64,000 nt of DNA from the NCBI RefSeq assembly GCF_002875705.1, contig NZ_MCZZ01000130.1:21490-85489 (forward strand). Reading direction: 5' to 3'. The stretch comes from Vibrio sp. 10N.261.45.E2. Lineage in GTDB: Bacteria; Pseudomonadota; Gammaproteobacteria; Enterobacterales; Vibrionaceae. A program made the position numbers and the translations under genes. Positions within the stretch are counted from its first letter, which is position 1, and each line of letters opens with the position of its first letter. Below are positions 1 to 11,646 of this stretch, piece after piece. The notes below the pieces were generated by a model that was not told the origin of the DNA, did no database searches, and saw only the letters and a list, made by a program, of their open reading frames with translations.

Positions 1-20
1 AGAAATCAGCGGCTTTTTTG
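1..20 (+). terminator. 3' half of a terminator cut by the window edge
   Basis: The first 20 bases are identical to positions 501-520, which form the loop, descending arm and T-run of the terminator after the tRNA-Ser gene. The ascending arm would lie outside the window. This suggests another transcription unit with the same terminator, possibly a second tRNA-Ser copy, just upstream. Confidence 0.6.
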
Positions 21-340
21 CATTTGAATGCTTGTTAAAATACAAAGCTCATATGGCAAGGTTTTCTCCATTCTCATTTACTCATCCACTTTATACTAAG
101 TTTTAAATACCTAGCTCACCGTTCTAAGCGCAAAGTTCCTAGTTAAAAACTCTCATAATTTTGCCTCCAACCAATTAAATACTCTCTTTTTAGATGGCAC
201 TGAAACATCTTCACGTATAACGAGAGTTAGGAATACTTGGCTTATTGAGTATTAAATCTTGCCTGCTTCTTAATAAAACGAACAACAAACAATCATTCAG
301 AATAAAAACACCCAAAAGCGTTCATAAAAAAAGCAGTCAG
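21..340. other. AT-rich non-coding stretch before tRNA-Ser
   Basis: I see no credible gene here. The only open frame (245-445) runs through the tRNA and has no ribosome binding site. The stretch is AT-rich with no clear hairpin or repeat, and works as spacer upstream of the tRNA promoter. Confidence 0.5.
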
Positions 341-352
341 TTGATAAGGGTA

Positions 353-381
353 TTTACAAGCGAAGGCCACCCTTATATTAT
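353..381 (+). promoter_or_regulatory. tRNA-Ser promoter
   Basis: A -35 hexamer TTTACA (353-358) and a -10 hexamer TATTAT (376-381) are separated by 17 bases. The -10 is followed by the GC-rich stretch GCACGCC, the discriminator type usual for stringently controlled stable-RNA promoters. Transcription should start near 388, just before the mature tRNA at 392. Confidence 0.65.
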
Positions 382-391
382 GCACGCCATC

Positions 392-482
392 GGAGGGATG
401 GCTGAGTGGTCGAAAGCACCGGTCTTGAAAACCGGCAACCGTTAATAGCGGTTCTAGGGTTCAAATCCCTATCCCTCCACCA
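392..482 (+). tRNA. tRNA-Ser (anticodon UGA)
   Basis: The 7-bp acceptor stem GGAGGGA (392-398) pairs with TCCCTCC (472-478), followed by an A discriminator and an encoded CCA (480-482). The anticodon loop CTTGAAA gives anticodon TGA, reading UCA serine codons. The long variable arm (AACCGTTAATAGCGGTT) and the T-arm GGGTTCAAATCCC are clear, as expected for a class II serine tRNA. The A discriminator differs from the G of E. coli serine tRNAs. A terminator follows at once, so this is a single-gene unit. Confidence 0.95.
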
Positions 483-490
483 CATTAAAG

Positions 491-519
491 AAAGCCGCTG
501 AGAAATCAGCGGCTTTTTT
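491..519 (+). terminator. Rho-independent terminator of tRNA-Ser
   Basis: The stem GCCGCTGA (494-501) pairs with TCAGCGGC (506-513), followed by six T. It ends the tRNA transcript and separates it from the convergent deacetylase gene. Confidence 0.9.
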
Positions 520-547
520 GTATCTGGAGAAAACCCCGCTTAGCAGG

Positions 548-1468
548 TCAACTATTCACAGCGAGTGCCGCTTTCAATAATTGCATGTGAATCGGTACCA
601 AATCTTGATGCTCAGTTCGATAGCCTCCCCCAACAACACACGCCATTGGAATAGATTCTGATTTCGCTAAATTAATCATGAAGCAATCGCGTTCAAAGAT
701 CCCTTGCGTCGAAACGTTCAAGTAACCCAGTTCATCATCTTGATGGATATCGATCCCTGCATCATAAATAATCAGATCAGGTTGATGGTGAGCAATCGCT
801 AACTTAGTGACTTGTTCAAAACAACGCAAAAACTCTTCATCTTCTGTTTCACGACTCAACGGAACATCTAAATCAGATAACGGTTTTCGTGCAGGAAAGT
901 TTTTGTCGCAGTGGAACGACAGAGTAATGATGTCGTCATTCTCTTGGCAAAGAGTTGCTGTGCCATCACCATGATGAACATCGCTGTCGACGATAAGCAC
1001 TTTATCGATATGTTCAAAGGTCAGCGCATGTTTTGCCGCTAACACCAGATCGTTCAACAAACAAAAGCCACTACCAAAATCATGATGCGCGTGATGATAA
1101 CCACCACTCAAATGAATCGCTAAACCACTCTCTATTGCCATTTCAGCGGCCAAGCAGGTTCCCCCACTTGAGTAGAGTGTCCTTTCAATAAGCTGCTCGC
1201 TCCACGGAAACCCGATGCGTCTCATTTTCGCCGCGGGCAAACTACCAGAAACAAGCAAATCCACATACTCACTATCGTGAACCTGTTTTACCTGTTCAAC
1301 CGAAACCGGCTCTGGTTGGAACACTTCAAACTTACTCTTCCAGAGTGGATCGCTATTCATTAACGCCTCAACCGCGCCATGTAACAGCTGGTATTTGTTG
1401 ATTGGGTAACGATGGCCTTCTGGTAAAGGCAGCTGCGAATAAATTGGGTGGTAAATTAAAGGAATCAT
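548..1468 (-). CDS. Histone deacetylase superfamily protein
   Basis: This is a 306-residue protein of the arginase/deacetylase fold (HDAC/AcuC/acetylpolyamine amidohydrolase superfamily). The catalytic His pair is in GGYHHAHHD at about residues 122-130. Zinc ligands are in DSDVHHGDG (about 161-169) and the third Asp in IYDAGIDIHQDDE (about 240-250). Such bacterial enzymes remove acetyl groups from lysines or small amines in the cytoplasm; the substrate cannot be told from sequence. No signal peptide is seen. The gene is monocistronic, convergent with the tRNA. The start ATG at 1468 has only a weak ribosome binding site. Confidence 0.85.
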   Translation of the reverse strand: MIPLIYHPIYSQLPLPEGHRYPINKYQLLHGAVEALMNSDPLWKSKFEVFQPEPVSVEQVKQVHDSEYVDLLVSGSLPAAKMRRIGFPWSEQLIERTLYSSGGTCLAAEMAIESGLAIHLSGGYHHAHHDFGSGFCLLNDLVLAAKHALTFEHIDKVLIVDSDVHHGDGTATLCQENDDIITLSFHCDKNFPARKPLSDLDVPLSRETEDEEFLRCFEQVTKLAIAHHQPDLIIYDAGIDIHQDDELGYLNVSTQGIFERDCFMINLAKSESIPMACVVGGGYRTEHQDLVPIHMQLLKAALAVNS

Positions 1469-1669
1469 AATCGAGTTAATTGCACATCTTTCTCAAAATC
1501 ATAACAGTCTCAGACTTGGCGACAACCTTAATACTCATCTTTGAGGTGATCTGCGGCTCAGCGGCAGCAGTAATGATTTTTATAGGAATGCTAATGGCCA
1601 GTTGGTGGAGCGTTGATTTTCTCGTGTTAAGCCATCAAACTTAACTAATTGAACAGAAAAGGAATCACC

Positions 1670-2356
1670 ATGAGCGTAATTTTTATTACTGGAGCGAACC
1701 GCGGCATTGGCTTAAGCCTAACTCAACAATATTTGAAAGCTAATCATAAGGTGTATGCGACTTATCGTGATGCCAATTCAGCAAAGGAACTGCTCTCACT
1801 CGCCGAGTACAACACTAACCTTTCCTGCATTCAGTTAGAGATCACCGATTATCAAACGGTGAACCAACTTCCCTCTCAAATTCCGTCGATAGATATTTTG
1901 ATTAACAATGCTGGCTACTATGGGCCAAAAGGTTACGGACTAGGTAATACCGACGTAGAAGAGTGGCGACGTGTATTCGAAGTCAATACGATTGCTCCAT
2001 TGAAGCTTGTCGAAACGCTATTGCCTGTTCTAGAAAACAGTGATGTAAAAAAGGTCGCTTGCTTGTCTTCTCGAGTGGGCAGCATGACAGAGAACACCTC
2101 TGGCGGTGGCTACATCTATCGTTCTTCTAAAGCGGCTCTTAACTCCGTTGTGAAGAGTTTAAGTAACGACCTAACCGATGATGGCTTTACGGTGTTAGCT
2201 CTGCATCCAGGTTGGGTACAGACCGAAATGGGTGGGCCAAATGCTCTCATCGACACAGACACTTCGGCATCTGGCTTAATCAAAGTCATCGAATCTGCTA
2301 ATACCAAAGTAAGTGGTCACTTCTTCAATTTCGATGGCACCGAAATAGACTGGTAG
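1670..2356 (+). CDS. Short-chain dehydrogenase/reductase
   Basis: This 228-residue protein is a classical SDR NAD(P)-dependent oxidoreductase. It shows the cofactor glycine motif TGANRGIG (residues 7-14), the NNAG structural motif, and the catalytic YxxxK as YRSSK with a preceding Ser in CLSSRVGSM. The tail GWVQTEMGGPNA is typical of the family. I chose ATG 1670 over an in-frame TTG at 1649 because AAAGGA lies 8 bases upstream. The substrate is unknown. The DUF3080 lipoprotein gene follows after 7 bases, so the two are probably co-transcribed. Confidence 0.85.
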   Translation: MSVIFITGANRGIGLSLTQQYLKANHKVYATYRDANSAKELLSLAEYNTNLSCIQLEITDYQTVNQLPSQIPSIDILINNAGYYGPKGYGLGNTDVEEWRRVFEVNTIAPLKLVETLLPVLENSDVKKVACLSSRVGSMTENTSGGGYIYRSSKAALNSVVKSLSNDLTDDGFTVLALHPGWVQTEMGGPNALIDTDTSASGLIKVIESANTKVSGHFFNFDGTEIDW

Positions 2357-2363
2357 GCTCCCC

Positions 2364-3365
2364 ATGAATCATCGCCTTCTTTCAAATTTACTGCGAAGCT
2401 CACCACTAGTTTTGTTAACCGTGGTGCTCGGTGGGTGTTTTGGTGAAGGTCCTGGCGACTTGTTCGACGACTATCAAACCAAGGTAGCAAGAGTGCAAGA
2501 TGCTGAAGAGATCAAAGAGAACTGGGAGTTTGAAAGCCTACCGAGAAAACGAGAGCTGTTACTCGATGTACCTTCACTCTCTATCGGTCTTATCGACAGC
2601 TACCAGCTTCGTCAGTGTGGGTTATTCAATCTGATTGCCGAAAGAAACTCAGTTCTAGGCAAGGTCGCGGACGAGTTCCGCAATTATGATTATCAAGTCG
2701 CTCTACTGGAAGGTGTCGGTCAATGTTTAGCTAATAATGAGTTAGACCCAGAGATCGTGGAACTACTCAAAGAAATCGAGCAGCAGAAGCTCGCACAGTT
2801 TCCTCTACATCAATGGAATCTCCTCTATGCCAGCGATGCGATGCAGTCTCAGCTGCGTGGCAGTCAGTGGTTAAGTGCTGATATCGGCGACCAAGTACGA
2901 CAAACCAGTGATGCCTTAGAACATATCAATCAAGCGTTAAACGTTCCGCTCGTTTCGGGTAAAACCACAGAGGTTCAAGAAGTACTGGAGAAGAGTTCAA
3001 CGCTTGGGGATTTATACTACTCGCTGGCTCGTGCTTCGGCGGAACTGGATACCATCACCCAACAGCTGACAACTTTTGATGACAACATTATCTGTGGTAA
3101 ACAGCGAGACACCACTAAGTTTCGCTATCTCAACAATGTGTTCGAGCAACAATACATTGGCAAGGTTCAGCCTTACATGGCGCAGCTAGATGGCTACTAT
3201 CAACAGTTAGCACCGCAACTAATGATGTTTAACGCGCAACCTAAACTGCACAGTTACTACTTTCCCATTCAAGATGCGCATCAAGCCTTTCGTTTATCGA
3301 CTCGCCGCCATGTCGACTATTGGCAGCAGCTGTTTAAACGTTGTGGGCGTAAAGTTGGACGCTAA
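2364..3365 (+). CDS. DUF3080-family lipoprotein
   Basis: This 333-residue protein has a lipoprotein signal peptide: basic start, hydrophobic core, then lipobox LGGC with Cys at about residue 25. The rest is soluble and helix-rich, with no catalytic motif I recognise. From memory it matches the DUF3080 family of Vibrio and relatives, of unknown function. Lack of Asp after the Cys (CFGE) suggests outer-membrane sorting. It lies 7 bases after the SDR gene and converges on topB. Confidence 0.7.
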   Translation: MNHRLLSNLLRSSPLVLLTVVLGGCFGEGPGDLFDDYQTKVARVQDAEEIKENWEFESLPRKRELLLDVPSLSIGLIDSYQLRQCGLFNLIAERNSVLGKVADEFRNYDYQVALLEGVGQCLANNELDPEIVELLKEIEQQKLAQFPLHQWNLLYASDAMQSQLRGSQWLSADIGDQVRQTSDALEHINQALNVPLVSGKTTEVQEVLEKSSTLGDLYYSLARASAELDTITQQLTTFDDNIICGKQRDTTKFRYLNNVFEQQYIGKVQPYMAQLDGYYQQLAPQLMMFNAQPKLHSYYFPIQDAHQAFRLSTRRHVDYWQQLFKRCGRKVGR

Positions 3366-3403
3366 TTCCAGTATCTCGAATAAACAACTGTTCGATATCA
3401 GTA

Positions 3404-5380
3404 TTAACTTTTAGTGCCCTTCTTAGCGTACGTACCTTTCTTGGCATAAGACTTCTTCGTTCCACCACCTTTACGGCGTTTAAAAGCGGGTCTCTCAACT
3501 TTAGGGAGATGACGAAGCGATTCTGGCACTTCCCCTGTTTTTACCTTCCCCATCAAACCATCAATCTTGCTTTCTAGCGCTTGCATGAAAGGTTGATACG
3601 CTTGATTTCGTTCTGCCATGCCTTGCAACTGGTGTTCCCAGTGTGCCGTCATGTCTGGGAAGGTAGAATCCTCAGGTAAAGCATGAATCAAACCTCTACC
3701 TGCAGGGCTGCTGTGAATGCTCTTACCTTGTCGCGTTAATAGCTGTCTTTTGAACAGTGTATCGAGAATACCCGCACGGGTTGCCTCAGTGCCAAGGCCA
3801 TCGGTCTCTTTCAAAATGGCTTTCAGATCTTTGTTCGCAACAAAACGCGCGATACCTGTCATCGCTTGAAGCAATGTCGCTTCTGTGAAGTATTTTGGCG
3901 GTTCGGTTTTCTTATCACCAATCACACCTTCACGACACGTGAGCACAGTCCCTTTATCTAAAGGAGGAACCGTATCAGTACCATCACCTTTATCTTCAGT
4001 GTCTGTTTTACCCATCAACACCTTCCAACCAGGATTGATAAGCTGACGTCCTTTAGCAATGAACACGCCACCAGCGATATCGAATACCAACTTGGCATCA
4101 GCGAAAACCGCAGGTGGATAGAACTGCATCAGATACTGGCGAGCGATTTGCTGATAAATTTTCATCTCATTCGCAGACAAGCCATTCACCGATGATTTCT
4201 TCGGAGTAGGTATAATCGCGTGGTGAGCATCGACCTTACTGTCGTTCCATGCTTTTGATTTAAGTGAAAGATCCGTACCTTGAGCACCACTTTGCAGCTC
4301 TTTCGCATTGTTAGCGATAGCATCTACTACCGACTCTCGCTGTGAGTAGTGATCTTTAGGTAGATAGCGACTATCAGAACGTGGGTAAGTGATGAGTTTG
4401 TGTTTCTCGTACAACGACTGACAAGTGTCGAGAACCTGTTGAGCACTCATACCAAAACGCTTAGACGCATCAATCTGCAAAGCAGACAAGGAGTAAGGCA
4501 GTGGCGCGGCTTGTTTACTTTGCTTTTGTTCTGATTCCGTTACCGTCGCGGGTTGATTCGCAATTCGGTTAGCAACGTTCTCAACAAGCTTGCGATTGAG
4601 AACACGTCCTTCTTCATCTTGCCATGGCTTACACGCTTCGCTTGGTTTCCAACGAGCACGAATATCAAAGCTCTGACCGTTGTTTTGATAAGGGATCAAA
4701 GCATGTAGAGTAAAGTAATCTTTAGGGATGAAGTTTTCGATCTCTTCATCGCGCCTTACGACCAAACCAAGTACGGGAGTTTGCACTCGCCCAACCGACA
4801 ATACGCCTTGATAACCCGCCTTTTGGCCAAGCAAGGTATAAGCGCGAGTCATATTCATTCCATACAGCCAATCGGCTCTAGAACGTGCTAAAGCTGAAAT
4901 AGACAGAGGGATAAAGTCACGGTTACTGCGCATTTGAGAGAGCGCTCGTTTTACGGCAGGTAAATTCAGGTCGCTGATCAGCAGCCTGTCCATCGACTCT
5001 TTCTTGGCCTTAGACACCTTGCAGTAATCAATCACTTCATCAACTAGCAGCTGCCCTTCTCTATCCGGGTCTCCAGCGTGAACAATTTGGGTCGCGTCCT
5101 TCAATAGCTTTCGGATCACCGTGAGCTGTTTGCTTGACGTCTTGCGTGGTCTTAACTGCCACTGCTCTGGCACAATAGGAAGATCGGCTAAATTCCACTT
5201 CTTATAACGATCATCATAAGCATCTGGCTCAACCTGCTCCAATAAATGTCCAATACACCAAGTCACCACATCTCCATTGCCACATTTGATAAACCCTTGG
5301 TCTTTCTTCTGTGGATTAGGCAGTGCGGCGGCAATCGCGCGGCCGAGGCTTGGTTTTTCAGCAATAATAAGGCGAGACAT
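3404..5380 (-). CDS. topB: DNA topoisomerase III
   Basis: This type IA topoisomerase of 658 residues is close in length to E. coli TopB (653). The TOPRIM domain begins [17 protein letters not shown] and holds the acidic [10 protein letters not shown] motif near residue 102. The catalytic tyrosine is in [12 protein letters not shown] near residue 332. The C-terminal tail is rich in Lys and Gly and probably binds DNA. Family members decatenate DNA and resolve recombination intermediates with RecQ. An 11-codon upstream extension to 5413 is rejected because the family starts at MSRLI. In E. coli selD sits between topB and the nitroreductase gene; it is absent here. Confidence 0.95.
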   Translation of the reverse strand: MSRLIIAEKPSLGRAIAAALPNPQKKDQGFIKCGNGDVVTWCIGHLLEQVEPDAYDDRYKKWNLADLPIVPEQWQLRPRKTSSKQLTVIRKLLKDATQIVHAGDPDREGQLLVDEVIDYCKVSKAKKESMDRLLISDLNLPAVKRALSQMRSNRDFIPLSISALARSRADWLYGMNMTRAYTLLGQKAGYQGVLSVGRVQTPVLGLVVRRDEEIENFIPKDYFTLHALIPYQNNGQSFDIRARWKPSEACKPWQDEEGRVLNRKLVENVANRIANQPATVTESEQKQSKQAAPLPYSLSALQIDASKRFGMSAQQVLDTCQSLYEKHKLITYPRSDSRYLPKDHYSQRESVVDAIANNAKELQSGAQGTDLSLKSKAWNDSKVDAHHAIIPTPKKSSVNGLSANEMKIYQQIARQYLMQFYPPAVFADAKLVFDIAGGVFIAKGRQLINPGWKVLMGKTDTEDKGDGTDTVPPLDKGTVLTCREGVIGDKKTEPPKYFTEATLLQAMTGIARFVANKDLKAILKETDGLGTEATRAGILDTLFKRQLLTRQGKSIHSSPAGRGLIHALPEDSTFPDMTAHWEHQLQGMAERNQAYQPFMQALESKIDGLMGKVKTGEVPESLRHLPKVERPAFKRRKGGGTKKSYAKKGTYAKKGTKS

Positions 5381-5495
5381 GTTTTTCCAGATGCTACAAA
5401 CAATTAGGGCCACATTATCTAATGTGACCCTAATAAATCAAGAAAAACTGGTTGTTTATACAGTTAGCATTCCACTATTCAAGCTTCTGCTTTCT

Positions 5496-6044
5496 TTATA
5501 AGAACTCAACGAACTTAGAGAAATCGCGCTCTGGCACTTTCATTGGCGTACAGCCCGGAGTACCTAGGTATAGGAAGCCAACAATTTCATCGTCGCCTTC
5601 TAGGCCAAATGCTTGGTGTACTTCTGGGTGGAACATCCATTTACCTGAGCGCCAAAAGCCTTGGAAACCTTGTGCGACTGCAGCCATTTGCATTGCCTGT
5701 GCAGCACAACCCGCAGACAGGTGTTGTTCGAATGCAGGCACTTTCTCATGCTCAGTTACCTTTGCTATGACAGTGATCACCATTGGAGCTCGGAACGGCG
5801 CTTTTTTTACTTTCTCGATAACCACTTCTTCGCTTTCATCCGCTTCAGCGGCGCGCACCAAGATGTCTGAAAGCTTTTGTAGACCAGAACCTTGCGCGAT
5901 AACAAAGCGCCATGGTGTCAATGCGCCATGGTCAGGAGCTCGTAACCCGGCTTTGATGATATTTTCTAACGCGACACCTTCAGGTGCGGGATCAGAGAGT
6001 TTTGCGATTGAGCGTCTATTAAGCAATAGATCCAAAGCATCCAT
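5496..6044 (-). CDS. YdjA-like NAD(P)H nitroreductase
   Basis: This 182-residue single-domain flavin reductase begins with the family pattern LLLNRRSIAKLSDPAP, in which RRS contacts FMN. It continues with RAPDHGALTPWRFV, diagnostic of the E. coli YdjA subgroup, and ends in FVEFL. Such proteins bind FMN as dimers and reduce nitro compounds or quinones; the natural substrate is unknown. Its position beside topB and before fadH/sppA matches the E. coli topB-selD-ydjA-sppA order. Confidence 0.85.
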   Translation of the reverse strand: MDALDLLLNRRSIAKLSDPAPEGVALENIIKAGLRAPDHGALTPWRFVIAQGSGLQKLSDILVRAAEADESEEVVIEKVKKAPFRAPMVITVIAKVTEHEKVPAFEQHLSAGCAAQAMQMAAVAQGFQGFWRSGKWMFHPEVHQAFGLEGDDEIVGFLYLGTPGCTPMKVPERDFSKFVEFL

Positions 6045-6152
6045 TTGAAGTCCTTACTATTTCTTTATTATTTGTATACTTGAACTTTAGCACAGAATAC
6101 AAACGATAATAAATCTCAACGGCTGTCCATTTGGGCTAAATTAAAAACAATA

Positions 6153-6183
6153 AAGGCTCCTAAATCTATGACCTAGGAGCCTT
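6153..6183 (-). terminator. fadH terminator
   Basis: The stem AAGGCTCCTA (6153-6162) pairs perfectly with TAGGAGCCTT (6174-6183). Read on the minus strand it is followed by a T-rich tract, about 50 bases after the fadH stop codon. Confidence 0.8.
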
Positions 6184-6228
6184 ATTTACCGGTTTCTTTC
6201 AAATTGATGAACGGGTGTATTCTGTTTA

Positions 6229-8292
<2,064 letters not shown>

Positions 8293-8517
8293 AGTTCAAA
8301 CAACCGTTTACATTTTTGTAACACCGATCATAATGCAGAGCGTATTAATCGTTCAGAAGCCCCTAATTTGTCTACACTTAATGAGAATATATATCGATTA
8401 ACAATTCTTGGTGTAGTTTGAGCTTGGGAATTATCGTAGGATACTAAGCAGTTCATATTATTGAGATTAATGGTACTACGGCTTGTTAAAGCAACGTGAT
8501 CTCACTGCGGAGACAGA

Positions 8518-10368
8518 ATGAAAAAAATATTCAAATTTATAGGCATGATCTTTAAAGGGATTTGGAAGCTCATTACGTTTGTGCGTCTTGCGCTGGTTAA
8601 CCTAGTCTTTTTACTCAGTATCGCCATCATCTACTTTGTGTACTTCCATTCAGACACGGCTCAACCGACGGTTCCACAAGATTCGGCTTTAGTGCTTAAC
8701 CTGTCTGGCCCTATCGTGGAACAAAGCCGCTACATTAACCCAATGGATTCAGTCACAGGTTCACTGCTTGGTAAAGATCTTCCAAAAGAGAACATCCTGT
8801 TTGATATCGTTGAAACGATTCGCTACGCAAAAGACGATGACAAAGTTACTGGTATCGTTTTAGCACTTAAAGAGTTGCCTGAAACCAACCTGACCAAGCT
8901 TCGCTACATTGCTAAAGCGTTGAACGAGTTCAAAGCAACAGGCAAACCGATTTATGCGGTGGGTGACTTTTACAACCAAAGCCAATACTACCTAGCCAGC
9001 TACGCAACTAAAGTCTTCCTATCACCAGATGGTGGCGTGCTTCTTAAAGGCTACAGTGCTTACTCGCTTTACTACAAAACCTTATTAGAGAAACTAGACG
9101 TAAACACGCACGTGTTCCGTGTGGGTACTTACAAGTCAGCTATCGAGCCTTTCATTCGTGACGACATGTCAGATGCAGCCAAAGAGTCGGCATCTCGCTG
9201 GCTAAACCAGCTATGGGGTGCGTACGTTGATGACGTCAGTAACAACCGTCAGATCGACGCTAAAACACTGAACCCAAGCATGGACACTTTCTTGAAGGAA
9301 CTTGAATCTGTGGACGGTGACATTGCAAAACTGGCTGAGAAACTTGGCTTAGTGGATGAGTTAGCAACGCGCCAACAAGTTCGACTCGAGCTAGCAGATG
9401 TTTTCGGTAGTGACGGTCAAGACAGCTACAACGCGTTTAGCTATTACGATTACCGTGCAACCATGCTTCCAGATATGACCAATGAATCACACGACGTTGC
9501 CGTGATTGTAGCGAGCGGCGCAATTATGGATGGCAAGCAACCACGCGGCACCGTTGGCGGAGATACCACTGCAGCCCTACTTCGCCAAGCACGTAACGAC
9601 GATAAGGTTAAAGCTGTTGTACTTCGTGTAGATAGCCCTGGCGGCAGTGCCTTTGCTTCAGAAGTGATTCGTAATGAAATAGAAACAATCAAGCAAGCGG
9701 GCAAGCCGGTTGTTGTCTCGATGTCGAGCCTTGCCGCTTCTGGTGGTTACTGGATCTCGATGGGCGCGGATAAGATCCTAGCTCAGCCAACCACACTAAC
9801 GGGTTCTATAGGTATCTTTAGTGTTATTACCACCTTCGAAAAAGGGCTAAACGATATTGGTGTTTACACGGATGGCGTTGGTACCTCACCTTTTTCTGGT
9901 CTTGGTATTACCACTGGACTTAGCGACGGCGCAAAAGATGCATTCCAAATGGGCATTGAAAACGGATACCGCCGATTCATTAGCTTAGTTGGGGAAAATC
10001 GAGGCATGGACGTCGATGCTGTCGACAAGATTGCTCAAGGTCGAGTCTGGACAGGTCAAGATGCGATCCAGAAAGGCCTAGTCGATGAGATTGGTGATTT
10101 CGATGATGCGATTGCAGCGGCAGCTTCACTTGCAGAGCTTGAAAACTACAACATCTACTGGGTAGAAGAGCCACTTTCAGCCACTGAACAATTTATTCAA
10201 GAATTTATGAACCAAGTTCAGATGTCGCTAGGTCTTGATATTCAGTCGATGATTCCAAGCAGTTTACAGCCTGTTACTCAGCAGTTAGCTCAAGATAGCC
10301 AGCTGTTAGGCAACTTTAACGACCCACAAGGCCGATACGCTTTTTGCTTAAATTGCCAAGTTCAATAA
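8518..10368 (+). CDS. sppA: Signal peptide peptidase SppA (protease IV)
   Basis: This 616-residue protein has an N-terminal membrane anchor (about residues 17-43) and two tandem S49 peptidase domains, the long E. coli-type form (618 residues). The catalytic Lys is in GTYKSAIEPF (about residue 205) and the nucleophilic Ser in SLAASGGYW (about 406). It degrades cleaved signal peptides at the periplasmic face of the inner membrane. GGAGA precedes the ATG. The ansA gene follows after a terminator, as in the conserved sppA-ansA neighbourhood. Confidence 0.95.
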   Translation: MKKIFKFIGMIFKGIWKLITFVRLALVNLVFLLSIAIIYFVYFHSDTAQPTVPQDSALVLNLSGPIVEQSRYINPMDSVTGSLLGKDLPKENILFDIVETIRYAKDDDKVTGIVLALKELPETNLTKLRYIAKALNEFKATGKPIYAVGDFYNQSQYYLASYATKVFLSPDGGVLLKGYSAYSLYYKTLLEKLDVNTHVFRVGTYKSAIEPFIRDDMSDAAKESASRWLNQLWGAYVDDVSNNRQIDAKTLNPSMDTFLKELESVDGDIAKLAEKLGLVDELATRQQVRLELADVFGSDGQDSYNAFSYYDYRATMLPDMTNESHDVAVIVASGAIMDGKQPRGTVGGDTTAALLRQARNDDKVKAVVLRVDSPGGSAFASEVIRNEIETIKQAGKPVVVSMSSLAASGGYWISMGADKILAQPTTLTGSIGIFSVITTFEKGLNDIGVYTDGVGTSPFSGLGITTGLSDGAKDAFQMGIENGYRRFISLVGENRGMDVDAVDKIAQGRVWTGQDAIQKGLVDEIGDFDDAIAAAASLAELENYNIYWVEEPLSATEQFIQEFMNQVQMSLGLDIQSMIPSSLQPVTQQLAQDSQLLGNFNDPQGRYAFCLNCQVQ

Positions 10369-10393
10369 GTTAAGCCAATAGTTAAATATTCAA

Positions 10394-10423
10394 GAGGCGT
10401 CTCTGTGTTAGGCGCCTCTTTTT
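10394..10423 (+). terminator. sppA terminator
   Basis: GAGGCG (10394-10399) pairs with CGCCTC (10413-10418), followed by five T. It lies just upstream of the ansA promoter. Confidence 0.75.
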
Positions 10424-10486
10424 ATTGCATGATAATTCGCTATAATCGCCCCCCTGTTCCCTATATCACACTAAGTATTAATCGCC

Positions 10487-11503
10487 ATGGAAAGAAAACA
10501 CATCTATATCGCGTATACCGGCGGCACAATTGGCATGCAGAAGTCTATTGACCACGGCTATGTTCCAGTCGCAGGTTTCATGGATAAGCAACTAGCTGGC
10601 ATGCCTGAATTCCATCGCCCAGAGATGCCTGAGTACACCATTCACGAATACTCTCCATTAATGGACTCTTCAGATATGACGCCACTTGATTGGCAGACTA
10701 TCGCTGATGACATTCGCGCGAACTACGATAAGTACGATGGTTTCGTTATCCTGCATGGCACAGACACTATGGCTTACACTGCCTCAGCGCTGTCTTTCAT
10801 GCTTGAGAACCTCGGCAAACCTGTGATTGTTACGGGCTCTCAGATCCCATTAGCAGAGCTTCGTTCGGATGGACAAGCCAACCTGCTAAATGCGCTGCAC
10901 ATTGCTGCAAACTACCCAATCAATGAAGTGACACTGTTCTTCAACAACAAGTTGATGCGTGGTAACCGCAGCACAAAATCACACGCAGATGGCTTCAATG
11001 CGTTTACTTCTCCAAACCTAAATCCATTGCTAGAAGCGGGTATCAATATCCAGCTCAGCAATAACGTTAAGGTAAACGAACAACCTGAAGGTGCTTTCAA
11101 GGTTCATAACATTACGCCACAACCTATCGGCGTAATCACAATGTACCCAGGCATCTCACACGAAGTGATCCGTAACACGCTTTTACAGCCTGTTAATGCG
11201 ATGATCCTGCTGACTTTTGGTGTGGGTAACGCACCACAAAATCCAGAACTACTTCAGCACCTAAAAGATGCCTCAGAGCGCGGCGTGATTGTAGTGAACC
11301 TAACTCAATGTTTGGCGGGTAAAGTGAACATGGGTGGTTACGCGACGGGTTGTGCACTTGCAGAAGCTGGCGTTGTGAGTGGTTATGATATGACACCTGA
11401 AGCAGCACTGGCGAAGTTACATTATCTATTGAGCCAAAACCTAAGCTACGAAGAAGTGAAAGCTCAGATGCAACAAGTGTTGCGCGGTGAGATGAGCTTA
11501 TAA
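10487..11503 (+). CDS. ansA: L-asparaginase I, cytoplasmic type
   Basis: This 338-residue asparaginase hydrolyses L-asparagine to aspartate and ammonia. It has the nucleophile motif YTGGTIGM at residues 10-17 and the second active-site motif LHGTDTMAYTAS near residue 90. There is no signal peptide, and the length equals E. coli AnsA (338), the cytoplasmic low-affinity enzyme rather than periplasmic AnsB. A perfect -10 TATAAT lies at 10441-10446, giving a leader of about 35 bases. The ribosome binding site is poor. Gene order sppA-ansA-yeaC resembles E. coli, without pncA. Confidence 0.95.
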   Translation: MERKHIYIAYTGGTIGMQKSIDHGYVPVAGFMDKQLAGMPEFHRPEMPEYTIHEYSPLMDSSDMTPLDWQTIADDIRANYDKYDGFVILHGTDTMAYTASALSFMLENLGKPVIVTGSQIPLAELRSDGQANLLNALHIAANYPINEVTLFFNNKLMRGNRSTKSHADGFNAFTSPNLNPLLEAGINIQLSNNVKVNEQPEGAFKVHNITPQPIGVITMYPGISHEVIRNTLLQPVNAMILLTFGVGNAPQNPELLQHLKDASERGVIVVNLTQCLAGKVNMGGYATGCALAEAGVVSGYDMTPEAALAKLHYLLSQNLSYEEVKAQMQQVLRGEMSL

Positions 11504-11515
11504 CCCGTTCAGGGA

Positions 11516-11565
11516 TTCACGTTAAGCTCGGTTACTCTATAAAAGTAATGGTAGCTTAACGTGAA
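11516..11565. repeat. Long inverted repeat after ansA
   Basis: A perfect 13-base inverted repeat: TTCACGTTAAGCT (11516-11528) and AGCTTAACGTGAA (11553-11565). A nested 5-base inverted repeat TTACT/AGTAA lies inside. It starts 13 bases after the ansA stop and has no T-run directly after it, so it is not a standard terminator. It may be a processing or stability element at the ansA mRNA end, or a protein site. Confidence 0.7.
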
Positions 11566-11605
11566 CTAAATCGTTTTATTACTTATAAATAAACAAGTTA
11601 AACTA

Positions 11606-11633
11606 AAAGGGGTGGCACATTGCCACCCCTTTG
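11606..11633. terminator. Bidirectional terminator between ansA and yeaC
   Basis: AAAGGGGTGGCA (11606-11617) pairs with TGCCACCCCTTT (11622-11633) around a 4-base loop, with A- and T-rich flanks. It serves the convergent ansA and yeaC. Confidence 0.85.
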
Positions 11634-11646
11634 TTGTAATTTAAGC

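Noticed and set aside
245..445. Open frame across the tRNA-Ser gene
   Set aside because: It runs through the tRNA and its promoter and has no ribosome binding site.
392..482. tRNA-Ser as the prophage attachment site
   Set aside because: The prophage is 22 kb away and its att cores map to ycgN.
5381..5413. 11-residue N-terminal extension of TopB
   Set aside because: The family begins [11 protein letters not shown] at 5380.
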